Assembly: GCA_036480375.1 (NCBI GenBank)
Contig: JAZGGI010000028.1
Coordinates: forward strand, 62,001-126,000
Origin: Candidatus Zixiibacteriota bacterium
GTDB taxonomy: Bacteria; Zixibacteria; MSB-5A5; GN15; JAAZOE01
Reading direction: 5' to 3'
Length of the DNA stretch: 64,000 nt
Shown: positions 9,703 through 17,169 of the stretch, in pieces
Numbering within the stretch: the stretch's first letter is position 1
Layout: each line of letters begins with the position of its first letter
Program-made: the position numbers and the translations under genes
The notes under the pieces: model-generated
Seen by the model: only the letters and a program-made list of their open reading frames with translations
Database searches by the model: none
Told to the model about the DNA's origin: nothing

Positions 9703-10329
9703 CTAAAGTGTCAAGGCTCCATTTGGGGACACCGACCAGATTCTCAAGTAGTGATCATCTGAAAGTTCCGAAGCGAGTTCCGTCCTAATTGTCATTTCCG
9801 TGATGTCTCCACAGCTTTCAATAAAAATCTTGCTCCTTTTTGCGAGCAACTGATCGTTAATTAGATGGCACTCTCCCCGCGATAAATAATAGATACTGCA
9901 AAGACCGTTTTGCTCATTTGAAAGGTACGAGTTCATTTCTTGGTCAGAAACATATACAAACAAGCGAACTAGTTTCCTATCTTCTTCTTGCGGCTTGAAA
10001 CATGCAAGCCTGGATAGATCCTTGATCAACCGTCCCGCCAGTTGCGTTCGATTAGCGTTCTGTCCCGACGGTATCTGACGGTAGTACTTGAATTCAATGA
10101 CATATTTATCCCCGTTATTTCCGGATATGTACGTGTCAACTTCTGCCCCTTCTATGGCGTTGTGAGGAAGCTCTAATACTACATTATGAGGTAATATTGT
10201 GGTCCTCTCCGTCAAAGCTGCGTAAAAAGTGTATCTAACTGAATCCTCAGTGGTGTATACTTTCATTGTAAACCGTTCATTCAACAGTTCTTCAAAACGT
10301 TCGAATGCTTTTATTAACATATTCTCCAT
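9703..10329 (-). CDS. PD-(D/E)XK nuclease-like protein
   Basis: A 208-residue cytoplasmic protein of no family I can name. It has a nuclease-type active-site pattern: an early acidic pair (Glu29-Asp30 in TTEDSVRYTFY), then EVD (63-65) and IEFKYYR (Glu79-x-Lys81), that is D-x13-E-x-K on adjacent strands. This is the layout of the PD-(D/E)XK superfamily, which includes restriction enzymes and DNA-repair nucleases. AAAGGA lies 5 nt before the ATG. It is alone between repeat blocks, with no methyltransferase or other defence partner beside it, so it may be an orphan defence or mobile-element gene. The fold is an inference from motifs. Confidence 0.65.
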   Translation of the reverse strand: MENMLIKAFERFEELLNERFTMKVYTTEDSVRYTFYAALTERTTILPHNVVLELPHNAIEGAEVDTYISGNNGDKYVIEFKYYRQIPSGQNANRTQLAGRLIKDLSRLACFKPQEEDRKLVRLFVYVSDQEMNSYLSNEQNGLCSIYYLSRGECHLINDQLLAKRSKIFIESCGDITEMTIRTELASELSDDHYLRIWSVSPNGALTL

Positions 10330-10441
10330 CTTTGTCCTTTCACTAATGGCCGGTCGCCCATTGTCCGGCCGGGTGCCGGACGCCTTAGACGTGGGAGTAG
10401 TTCAATCGGCTTTCAAGTTCGGTAATTTGTATTCTCCCGGT

Positions 10442-10565
10442 TCTATATCCCAAGAATCATCTATAAAAATTTTCCACCTAATGGGTGGGGTACAGTACCT
10501 ATGTTCCCGTCCGTTCAAATTTCTATCTCCCAAGAACCATCTATAAAAAATTTCCACCCAATGGG
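10442..10565. repeat. Pair of 44-bp direct repeats, 80 bp apart
   Basis: TCTATATCCCAAGAATCATC (10442) and TCTATCTCCCAAGAACCATC (10522) each run on through CTATAAAAA to CCACCYAATGGG, giving two 44-bp copies with a few changes. Each ends in a CCACC-YAAT-GGGTGG type hairpin, and a third hairpin relative lies near 9650. The 416-bp gap 10330-10745 otherwise holds only the MITE-like element. Confidence 0.7.
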
Positions 10566-10713
10566 CCTGTTGAAAAAACCTTGAAATGATCTTCAGCCTA
10601 AGGAATGGGGAGACATTTCGAATCGTAAGTTCTTGACACACAGCAGGTCACAATTTTGTTTTCACAAAATCAAGACCCGCCGCAACTCTTGGCAGTGGTT
10701 TTTCAACACGCCC
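10563..10713. mobile_element. MITE-like element with 17-bp terminal inverted repeats
   Basis: Left end GGGCCTGTTGAAAAAACC (10563-10580) and right end GGTTTTTCAACACGCCC (10697-10713) are inverted copies with one mismatch and one extra A, bounding 151 bp without a gene. TGTTGAAAAA ends are common in DDE transposons. An inner hairpin (ATTTTG...CAAAAT) lies near 10650. No target-site duplication is evident, so this may be an old insertion. Confidence 0.6.
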
Positions 10714-10745
10714 TGAAGACTTGGGGCACCCGGGATCAAATAATA

Positions 10746-11393
10746 TTAATCTTTCGGACAAGTTGATCTACAATCTTGAGCAAAGAACGAATTGTCTAAA
10801 TCAACATCTTCATACCAAAGAGATGTTATACCGACGAAGACACCTATCCCAAAACCGCCAAGCCATATTGCATTTTCAGAGTAATTAACATTTGCCAAAT
10901 CCAGTAAGAGCATACTGCCTATGGCAACTCCAAGGCTAGCAAGACCATTTTTGAGGAGATCTCTTTTCCCAATTTGAAGACGTTTTATTTCGCTCCTCGT
11001 TACCTCCATATAATGTTCGCGACGGCATATACTCAAGGATTCACTCGACAATGCTACGTAACGACCTTTAATCTTTCTTCCACTAATTGTCGTGATCTTT
11101 AATATATCCCTACATTGTACCACATATGTTCGCCATCTGCCCATTGATTGATTCGAACTGTTTTCTGATTTTGTTACCGTAGTCAAACCCAAATTTTGCC
11201 GCGGCATGACTTTTGGTACGAAACACTCTATAACGTTTACATTTTTATGATTTTTATTTATACCCGAATTTTTGTCTGCAATACATTGCCCCCAAGATAC
11301 ATTTGATATTGTGAGGGAAATGCAAAAGCAAATTAATAAGTAATTCCGCCCTATAGAGTTAACCACATTTCTCCCCCGCCATATGCTACGCAT
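10746..11393 (-). CDS. Hypothetical exported membrane protein
   Basis: A 215-residue protein I do not recognise. It has an N-terminal signal sequence (YLLICFCISLTISNVSWG) and a central stretch ILKITTISGRKIKGRYVA-SSESLSI that resembles the small beta-barrel 'V..G.....G.......I' segments of envelope proteins. Two hydrophobic segments near the C-terminus (LASLGVAIGSMLLLDLA and IWLGGFGIGVFVGITSLWY) could be membrane spans. The start is firm: a perfect AAAGGAGG lies 5 nt before the ATG. It stands alone in the accessory stretch. Function unknown. Confidence 0.65.
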   Translation of the reverse strand: MRSIWRGRNVVNSIGRNYLLICFCISLTISNVSWGQCIADKNSGINKNHKNVNVIECFVPKVMPRQNLGLTTVTKSENSSNQSMGRWRTYVVQCRDILKITTISGRKIKGRYVALSSESLSICRREHYMEVTRSEIKRLQIGKRDLLKNGLASLGVAIGSMLLLDLANVNYSENAIWLGGFGIGVFVGITSLWYEDVDLDNSFFAQDCRSTCPKD

Positions 11394-11470
11394 ACCTACC
11401 TCCTTTGCTAAACATTAGTTATTTATGCCTACTGGTGACCCATTGTTCCCGCAACATCAACTTTATTTAT

Positions 11471-11498
11471 GGCAAGAGCCTGTTGGGCTCCTTCCCTA
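11471..11498. repeat. GAGCC-tgtt-GGGCTC hairpin repeat, copy A
   Basis: GGCAAGAGCCTGTTGGGCTC then CTTCCCTA. The family recurs at 11869, 12688, 12792 and 43339. The GAGCCC...GGGCTC palindrome with a pyrimidine-rich tail could act as a terminator or processing hairpin. Confidence 0.65.
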
Positions 11499-11520
11499 TA
11501 ATTTTTATTCACTAACCTAC

Positions 11521-11757
11521 CTAATCAAGAACACTTCTTATCATGCTGGATATAATCCCGATTGAGAATAAAATCGAGCCGAGGTTGTGGAGGAGATATC
11601 CGCCGGAGCGGAACCATTCTTTTTTGCCGGAAAACGGTATGAATGAAAAACCATTGCGCCAACCAGGATGTTTATCGCTGTGTAGTGCTGCTGATATGAC
11701 AAGTACCAATAATCCCAGTATCATCCCGCCGGAAGTATAAAGTAATATCGTGTGCAT
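11521..11757 (-). CDS. Small two-span membrane protein
   Basis: 78 residues with two predicted membrane segments, LLYTSGGMILGLLVLVISAA near the start and LLHNLGSILFSIGIISSMI near the end. They are joined by a short basic loop with SDKHPGWRNGFSFIPFSGKKEW. AGGA lies 4 nt before the ATG. I do not recognise the family. The hydrophobic layout and ribosome-binding site support a real gene, but it could still be chance. Confidence 0.5.
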   Translation of the reverse strand: MHTILLYTSGGMILGLLVLVISAALHSDKHPGWRNGFSFIPFSGKKEWFRSGGYLLHNLGSILFSIGIISSMIRSVLD

Positions 11758-11794
11758 ATTTTCCTATCTTCAAAGCATCGCGCTTCGCGCGATT

Positions 11795-11848
11795 GTCAGG
11801 AGCGCAGGGCTCCTGACCTACTGTTATAAGTTGGCTCACGAGGCCAAC
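11795..11848. repeat. Tandem hairpins in repeat block
   Basis: Two adjacent perfect hairpins: GTCAGGAGC-GCAGG-GCTCCTGAC (11795-11817) and GTTGGC...GCCAAC (11830-11848). They lie upstream of the 78-aa gene among other palindromic repeats. Confidence 0.65.
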
Positions 11849-11868
11849 ACCAACTACTAATAATCTTC

Positions 11869-11955
11869 GGCAAGAACCTGTTGGGGTTTTTCCCTTCAAT
11901 ACTTCTCCGTCAGGTCACACCCGCCTTCGGCGTCCAAGACCTGACGGAACGAAGA
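11869..11955. repeat. 87-bp direct repeat flanking a lipoprotein gene, copy 1
   Basis: This 87-bp block is repeated at 12688-12774 with only two substitutions. It begins with the GGCAAGARCCYGTTGGGG hairpin motif, then contains CCGTCAGGTC...GACCTGACGG enclosing an inner CGCCTTCGGCG hairpin. The two copies lie just 3' and just 5' of the lipoprotein gene 11961-12647. Confidence 0.85.
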
Positions 11956-11960
11956 ACATT

Positions 11961-12647
11961 CTATTTCTTTCCATGAAAGAGGTATCCGATATTCACACTT
12001 GGGCAAAGAAAGTTGTTTCGTTTATCTTCATAAACATTAACCTGCTTTACCGATGATAATTCGAGATTTATTGTCAGATGATTTTTGACTAATATTGACG
12101 TCCCTATATTTGTAATTATTCCCCAGCCCCACTCTCTTTTTTCCCGGACTTGGGCTCGCACACCGAAAACGGGATTTACGGAAGCGTATAGATTAACTGA
12201 ATTGAATTTTGTAAACCAAAAACTAAACGGCATACCTGCCCCGCCGCCTTCCAAGCTCCCATCTCCAAATACCAACGCGGCCGTAGGCGAAATGCTTAAC
12301 TTATAATTTGGGGAATTTTTTACAATGGCCATTGTTCCAAATGAAAAGCCAAATCTATCGTCACGGCGGTTTTCCGATAAATCCTTCCAACCCTTAAATT
12401 GTAAAGAATAATGATCGCACAGCGCCATGCGAAAAGTTGCTTCACCACCAAAAGCTGTTTTTTCTTTGGTAACTTCGGGGCGCGTTTCGGGAAAGTATCC
12501 TACGCCGCCAAGAAATTGAGCTTGCTTCTGTGTCATTGGTCTTACCGGCAGGTTAATTGTCGGACTGTACACCAGGCTTGAAGTGCATCCCATTGATATC
12601 AAACTCGAAACGATGATAAGAAAGCTGAGAATCTGATTTAATTTCAT
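11961..12647 (-). CDS. Outer-membrane lipoprotein, beta-barrel-like
   Basis: I start at the second ATG (12647), 6 nt after GGGGA, giving 228 residues. The ATG two codons upstream has no room for a ribosome-binding site. The signal peptide ends in the lipobox ISMGC, so the mature N-terminal Cys should be lipidated. The rest alternates hydrophobic and polar residues in strand-length blocks (YSLQFKGW, FGFSFGTMAIV, LTINLELSSV) and ends in a strand (SVNIGYLFHGKK), like small outer-membrane barrels. No family recognised. The gene is bracketed by an 87-bp direct repeat. Confidence 0.65.
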   Translation of the reverse strand: MKLNQILSFLIIVSSLISMGCTSSLVYSPTINLPVRPMTQKQAQFLGGVGYFPETRPEVTKEKTAFGGEATFRMALCDHYSLQFKGWKDLSENRRDDRFGFSFGTMAIVKNSPNYKLSISPTAALVFGDGSLEGGGAGMPFSFWFTKFNSVNLYASVNPVFGVRAQVREKREWGWGIITNIGTSILVKNHLTINLELSSVKQVNVYEDKRNNFLCPSVNIGYLFHGKK

Positions 12648-12687
12648 TTTCATTCCCCTGGCAATAGTTAAAGGTTTTAAGTTTTAT

Positions 12688-12774
12688 GGCAAGAGCCCGT
12701 TGGGGTTTTTCCCTTCAATACTTCTCCGTCAGGTCACACCCGCCTTCGGCGTCCAAGACCTGACGGAACGAAGA
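12688..12774. repeat. 87-bp direct repeat, copy 2
   Basis: Second copy of 11869-11955, two substitutions apart. It lies 41 bp upstream of the lipoprotein start, so it may also influence that gene's leader. Confidence 0.85.
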
Positions 12775-12791
12775 GACCTCATTGACCATAT

Positions 12792-12819
12792 GGCAAGAGC
12801 CCGCTGGGCTCTTTCTCTA
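12792..12819. repeat. GAGCCC-gct-GGGCTC hairpin repeat, copy D
   Basis: GGCAAGAGCCCGCTGGGCTC then TTTCTC. A perfect GAGCCC/GGGCTC stem followed by a T-rich run, in the 312-bp non-coding gap 12654-12965. Confidence 0.65.
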
Positions 12820-12895
12820 CAATTCGAGAGAATCTCCCGCTAACTCTTTTATTAATATAAACAGTATATGATTTATTATTCGATTTCGCAAATAA

Positions 12896-12921
12896 AAAAT
12901 CCCCCGGATTCGGGGGATTTT
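12896..12921 (-). terminator. Rho-independent terminator of the mrp-nfu unit
   Basis: The stem AAAATCCCCCG with loop GATT and complement CGGGGGATTTT has an A-run on the plus strand, hence a T-run on the minus strand. It lies 45 bp downstream of the nfu stop. The symmetric T-run lets it work in both directions. Confidence 0.85.
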
Positions 12922-12965
12922 CTTGGGGCAAATTTCTATTTATTTCTACTTATTTCTATTTTTAT

Positions 12966-13559
12966 TTATGAAAAGTAAGGCGATACGCCGGCGGTGTGGT
13001 CGGTAACGTCAATGACATCGGTTACTTCGGGAGCATGCTCTTTGAGGATTTGTTCAATGCCGTAACGAAGCGTATAAGTCGCCGAAGCGCATCCCTGGCA
13101 CCCACCGCTCATCGTTAAGAATACGGTCGTGCCTTTGACATCAATCAATTCGACGCTGCCGCCGTGCGAGGCCAGACCGGGGTTGACCATCTCGTCAAAT
13201 ATCTTTTGGATCTTCTCTTTCAATTCCGGATTGGTCGGCTGCTCTTTGTTTAACTGCTCTTCGGAAATCAACTGACCGCCTTCGGCCAGCTTCTCGCGAA
13301 TAACGATCCCGATCTGTTTTCCGACGTCGGCCCAGTTGCCCTCGGGAGATTTGGCGATGGTGATAGAGTAGCCGGCGACCATGACTTCCATTACTCCCTC
13401 GATGGCAAACAGACTTTCGAGAAGCGGCGAGCCTTTGGCCATATCCTTGTTTTTGCAATTGGCCATGCCGTCATAAACCTGTCGGTCCACGAGGAATTTG
13501 CAGACATCGGGGTTCATCTGCGGTTCGGCCATGATTCTTATTTCGTTGGTGTCTCCCAT
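12966..13559 (-). CDS. Nfu-type Fe-S cluster scaffold/carrier
   Basis: 197 residues with two domains. An N-terminal Nfu_N domain (about 8-90; SPLLESLFAIEGVMEVMV and ITIAKSPEGNW) is followed by the C-terminal NifU domain (about 115-190) with the cluster-binding CxxC in SGGCQGCASATYTLRYGI. Nfu proteins hand assembled Fe-S clusters to target enzymes in the cytoplasm. GGGAGGTGGCTC leads into the ATG. It lies 30 bp downstream of mrp in the same orientation, and both proteins are cluster carriers, so they are presumably co-transcribed and share a role. Confidence 0.93.
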   Translation of the reverse strand: MGDTNEIRIMAEPQMNPDVCKFLVDRQVYDGMANCKNKDMAKGSPLLESLFAIEGVMEVMVAGYSITIAKSPEGNWADVGKQIGIVIREKLAEGGQLISEEQLNKEQPTNPELKEKIQKIFDEMVNPGLASHGGSVELIDVKGTTVFLTMSGGCQGCASATYTLRYGIEQILKEHAPEVTDVIDVTDHTAGVSPYFS

Positions 13560-13589
13560 GAGCCACCTCCCTATTCGAGGTATTTTTTC

Positions 13590-14732
13590 TTAAACATTAA
13601 ACGCCTTATCCGAGGCGTCTTTTTGTTTTATTTCCATCTGGTGCATTTTATCGAAACGATAGATACCGGTGTTGTGCCCGTCTGAAAAAGCAATCGAAAC
13701 GGCATAACGTCCGATCCGCTCAAACGCGCCGATTTTTATATCCAGCGGTATTGATTTTATATCAAGAGTTTTCTGGCCGGTATCTTCGCTGACACACAAA
13801 GCACAGCCGCAATTAGCCCTCAAATCAGAAGGAGTAAACTCGGCGATATGGCCGTCGGGCCAGGTGAAACTCAGATTTCCGTCATCGGTAATTTCGATCT
13901 TCTCCGGTTCATTGGCTTCGATGCCTTTAGCCATGATATCTATGAATTTCGAGGCGATGTTGATAAATTCTTTAGCGGCCGGGCTGTCGGCTGTATTGAG
14001 AAGCAGCGGCGTTCCGTTATCACCGGAGGCCATCAGTTCGGGATCGAGGGGTATTCCGCCCAGGAAATTTATATCCAGATCTTCAGCCAGTTTCCTGCCT
14101 CCGCCCTGTTTGAAAATGTCGGTTTTTTCGCCGCATTTGGGGCAGGTAAAGCCGCTCATATTTTCAATTATCCCCAAAATCGGGACATTGACATGACGAA
14201 ACATTTGGAGACCCTTTTGAGCAACTCCGAGAGCGACATGCTGAGGGGTAGTGACAATAATCACCCCCGATAGCGGAGCCTGCTGGGTCAGAGTAATCTG
14301 GACGTCGCCCGAGCCGGGAGGTAAATCGATAATCAGATAATCGAGATCTCCCCAGAGGACATTCCCCAAAAACTGCTGAATCATTTTCGATGCCATCGGT
14401 CCGCGCCAGATAACCGGCTGGCTGTCGTCGAGCAGTAAACCCAATGACATAAAAACCAAACCATGTTTTTCGAGCGGTAACAGATAATCACCTTTAACCT
14501 GGGGTTGTTGTTTGCCGACGCCCAGCATTTCCGGCTGGCTGGGGCCGTATATATCGGCGTCCATCAGGCCGACTTTGTATCCGGTTTTTTTGAGAGCCAT
14601 CGCGAAATTGGTCGATACCGTTGATTTGCCGACACCGCCTTTGCCACTGCCGATAGCGATTATATGATTAACCCGGGCCAGTCCCCGCGGGACTTCCCGA
14701 AATGAGCGTCGAGGTTTTTTATTTTCTACCAT
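13590..14732 (-). CDS. mrp: Mrp/NBP35 P-loop ATPase (Fe-S carrier) with C-terminal DUF971
   Basis: A 380-residue cytoplasmic Fe-S carrier. I start at ATG 14732, 8 nt after AGGA. The GTG two codons upstream is too close. The N-terminal half is an Mrp/ApbC deviant-Walker ATPase (GKGGVGKST, about 32-40; LIIDLPPGSGD). CPKCG (in GFTCPKCGEK) is the bridging cluster motif. A C-terminal DUF971 domain (about 280-365) carries a second CGCALC motif, so the polypeptide holds two cysteine pairs. The fusion of Mrp with DUF971 is known in several phyla. Nfu follows it in the operon. Confidence 0.93.
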   Translation of the reverse strand: MVENKKPRRSFREVPRGLARVNHIIAIGSGKGGVGKSTVSTNFAMALKKTGYKVGLMDADIYGPSQPEMLGVGKQQPQVKGDYLLPLEKHGLVFMSLGLLLDDSQPVIWRGPMASKMIQQFLGNVLWGDLDYLIIDLPPGSGDVQITLTQQAPLSGVIIVTTPQHVALGVAQKGLQMFRHVNVPILGIIENMSGFTCPKCGEKTDIFKQGGGRKLAEDLDINFLGGIPLDPELMASGDNGTPLLLNTADSPAAKEFINIASKFIDIMAKGIEANEPEKIEITDDGNLSFTWPDGHIAEFTPSDLRANCGCALCVSEDTGQKTLDIKSIPLDIKIGAFERIGRYAVSIAFSDGHNTGIYRFDKMHQMEIKQKDASDKAFNV

Positions 14733-14989
14733 AATCACTTTCCTGCTTTGTAAAAGTCAATTTTCAATTTATTTTTCTCCGCCTAAATACGCAACTTTAG
14801 CCAAAAAGGCAAGCTCCTCAGGCGATTATTGATATAACAATTTTGGCCCCGAGAAGTTCTCTAAAAAGATTAAATGTTTTCCCTTTACAATTTGAAATAA
14901 TGTATTTAATTCTAATATTGATGATTTTATCGAACGAAACCATCATCCTATATCTATTTGAAGGATAAAATCCGAGGAAGGAATTTAAC

Positions 14990-16633
14990 ATGAAAAACCC
15001 ATATCCTTTTTTACTGATTTGCCTGTTATTAACAGCAACTGCTTTTGCCGAGCCACCGAAAAACTTCACAACAAACCAAACCGCAATTATTGACAATACT
15101 ACCTTTATTGACGCCAATAAGATTTTAATGTTTGTAACCAATCATGGTAACATTGGGAGAGATCTTTCGGGTTATTTCGGGTATGATTACGGGACCTTTT
15201 TCCCGTATGACGGTAATCCTGATGACATCATCAATGGTAATCCGTCGGCTATCAGATCTCCTTTATATGCCGGCGGTTTATGGCTGGGCGGCGTGGATGC
15301 CTCGACCGGTGATACGGTGCTGGCGATTTCTGAATACGGCAGCGAATATGTTCCCGGACCGATGGACAATGGTACATTTATGGATGATCAATGGTATTAT
15401 CAAGTCTACAAATTATTTGGTGACTCTCTGGCATCTAACCCAAATCAGGACTATCTCGACTATATCAATTATGCCGATGAGCAAGGAGCTCCGCTTAACG
15501 ATAGCGATCAGCCTGAAATGATCGGCGATCAAATGTGCTGGGCCGTTTATAACGACGCTGACGCCGGCAAGCGCGGAGATGTGGATGGGGGTTTGACCGA
15601 CCCTATCGGAATCCAGGTAAAACAAACCGTATTCGCGTTTGATCAAATGGGGAGTTTGGGCAATACAATATTCTTAAGATTTCGCATTTATAACGAAGGC
15701 ACACGAAATTTGAATAATTTTTATATATCTATCTGGGCTGATCCTGATCTGGGCGGAGCCGGAGATGATTATGTCGGGTGCGACACGCTTAATGATATTG
15801 GTTTCTGCTATAATGCCGATGGTGATGACAACCACTATGCCCATACTCCACCGTGCCTGGGTATCAAGTTACTCCAAACTCCCTTGCGCCCCAGATTCAT
15901 CTCCGATCCTGATATTCCCGGACGGATGTGGGGGCAGACATACGCCGATTCAATCAACATTGGCATGGTATCATTTAATAAATATATCAACGGAACCGAT
16001 CCTGATAATTATAAAGAATCGTATTGGTACATGAACGGGCTCGATAAATTCGGGAATCCTTATCAATACAACAGCCAAACACTGCTCTATGTACATTCCG
16101 GTAATCCGGTTGCCGGTACCGGCGATCTCGATTTTTACCCTGCTGATCGCCGCTTCATGATGACGACCGGTCCTCTATCGTTTAATCCCGGTGATTCGAC
16201 GGAAATTATCGCTGCCTTAATAGTTGGCCAGGGTCCGGACAGATTGAATTCTATTTCGATTATGAAAAATATAGGCACCGTCGCACAGGATTTTTATGAT
16301 AATAATTTTGGAATTCCAACCGCAGTTGATGAAAATGTAAATTCGATGATTCCCGGACAATTCGCACTCAAACAGAATCAGCCAAATCCGTTTAATCCAG
16401 GGACAAATATTGAATTTTATCTTCCGCGAGCGGGATTTGTTGAAATGAAGATATACAACATACTTGGTGAATTGGTTGACGAACCGTTATCGAAACATTT
16501 GAACCCCGGCATACATAATGTTTATTGGGACGGAATTGATTCCAAGAACAAGCAATTGCCGTCGGGTATTTATTTTTATCAATTGAATTTCGGCAATGAA
16601 TCGCAAACGAAAAAAATGCTTTTGATGAAGTAA
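14990..16633 (+). CDS. Secreted protein with C-terminal FlgD/type IX-like sorting domain
   Basis: 547 residues with a signal peptide (PFLLICLLLTATAFA) and an ATG behind GGAAGG. The body (about 30-450) is rich in Gly, Asp, Asn and aromatic residues (YGTFFPYDGNPDDI, GRMWGQTYADS) and is typical of large extracellular proteins of FCB bacteria. I recognise no enzyme motif. The last 85 residues are a FlgD-like/type IX sorting domain: NQPNPFNPGTNIEF, then VEMKIYNILGE, LNPGIHNVYWDG, LPSGIYFYQL and a basic end. It is probably exported and anchored or released at the surface. A strong hairpin follows the stop. Confidence 0.8.
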   Translation: MKNPYPFLLICLLLTATAFAEPPKNFTTNQTAIIDNTTFIDANKILMFVTNHGNIGRDLSGYFGYDYGTFFPYDGNPDDIINGNPSAIRSPLYAGGLWLGGVDASTGDTVLAISEYGSEYVPGPMDNGTFMDDQWYYQVYKLFGDSLASNPNQDYLDYINYADEQGAPLNDSDQPEMIGDQMCWAVYNDADAGKRGDVDGGLTDPIGIQVKQTVFAFDQMGSLGNTIFLRFRIYNEGTRNLNNFYISIWADPDLGGAGDDYVGCDTLNDIGFCYNADGDDNHYAHTPPCLGIKLLQTPLRPRFISDPDIPGRMWGQTYADSINIGMVSFNKYINGTDPDNYKESYWYMNGLDKFGNPYQYNSQTLLYVHSGNPVAGTGDLDFYPADRRFMMTTGPLSFNPGDSTEIIAALIVGQGPDRLNSISIMKNIGTVAQDFYDNNFGIPTAVDENVNSMIPGQFALKQNQPNPFNPGTNIEFYLPRAGFVEMKIYNILGELVDEPLSKHLNPGIHNVYWDGIDSKNKQLPSGIYFYQLNFGNESQTKKMLLMK

Positions 16634-16642
16634 TATATTTTT

Positions 16643-16666
16643 GGAGGGGCGCATTTGCGCCCCTCC
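16643..16666 (+). terminator. GC-rich hairpin after the secreted-protein gene
   Basis: Perfect stem GGAGGGGCGCA-TT-TGCGCCCCTCC, 9 bp after the stop. It lacks a T-run on the plus strand, so it may be an RNA 3'-end protector or an interspersed palindrome rather than a classical terminator. Confidence 0.6.
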
Positions 16667-16779
16667 TATAATTCATTGACATTGGACTCATTTCGATATA
16701 CTCATAACAGGCAATCAGTATAGATTCTGTTATGCATCCTTGATGTATTCGGGCAAATTGAATATTAGGGGAGTTTGAA

Positions 16780-16917
16780 TTGAGATATATGATAGCGGTC
16801 ATTATCTGGTGTGCGCTAATATTCACTGCGGCTACGAGTCTGGCGGACGACGTCGTTTATTTGGTTAAGTATGTATTCAAAGACGGCGCTCCTCCCTTGG
16901 TTGGGTGTGCTAAGTAA
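16780..16917 (+). pseudogene. Collapsed secreted dockerin protein: signal peptide fused to half a dockerin repeat
   Basis: A 45-codon frame starts at TTG 16780, 6 nt after AGGGGAG. Residues 4-22 are a signal peptide (IAVIIWCALIFTAATSLA). It runs straight into DDVVYLVKYVFKDGAPP, the second half of the dockerin-like repeat that ends the 52806-54878 protein (GDAVFLINYVFKNGQVP). Everything normally between export signal and dockerin is missing, as if one internal deletion removed the body in frame. It may be a relic or, since the frame and ribosome site are intact, a tiny secreted peptide. Confidence 0.7.
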
Positions 16918-16982
16918 CGATTCGGTAACAAACCTCACTTGATATTTTATTTTTTGTTGGCGCACAGGACGTACGCCAACCA

Positions 16983-17040
16983 CGACAACTCAAGAGTTGT
17001 CGCTACAAAAATGATTCGGTGGCAACAACTCTCGAGTTGT
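16983..17040. repeat. ACAACTC...GAGTTGT palindromic repeat pair
   Basis: CGACAACTC-AA-GAGTTGTCG (16983-17002) and ACAACTC-TC-GAGTTGT (17025-17040) are two perfect hairpins sharing their stem sequence. They are part of the 536-bp gap 16634-17169, whose only other content is the dockerin relic and the hairpin at 16643. Confidence 0.7.
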
Positions 17041-17169
17041 CCTTGTGGTATGATTATTGCAATTACTAATGACTGATAGACTCCTTAGCGATTTTTTTTA
17101 ATTGCCCTCCCGCATATATTATTCGCACATTGAAATAACGAAAAAAACATTCAAAGCGGATGGAACTAT

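Noticed and set aside
10402-10641. 79-codon minus-strand ORF (FFQQAHWVEIFYRWF)
   Set aside because: It spans the 44-bp direct repeats and the end of the MITE-like element, so its internal repetition reflects non-coding repeats.
11869-12819. Integron attC sites around the lipoprotein gene
   Set aside because: One hairpin contains GTTGGGC, but the paired RYYYAAC/GTTRRRY core sites are not conserved between copies and no integron integrase is present.
14818-15141. 107-codon minus-strand ORF
   Set aside because: It overlaps the start and leader of the sorted secreted protein on the opposite strand. It has low-complexity Ile/Lys content and no ribosome site.
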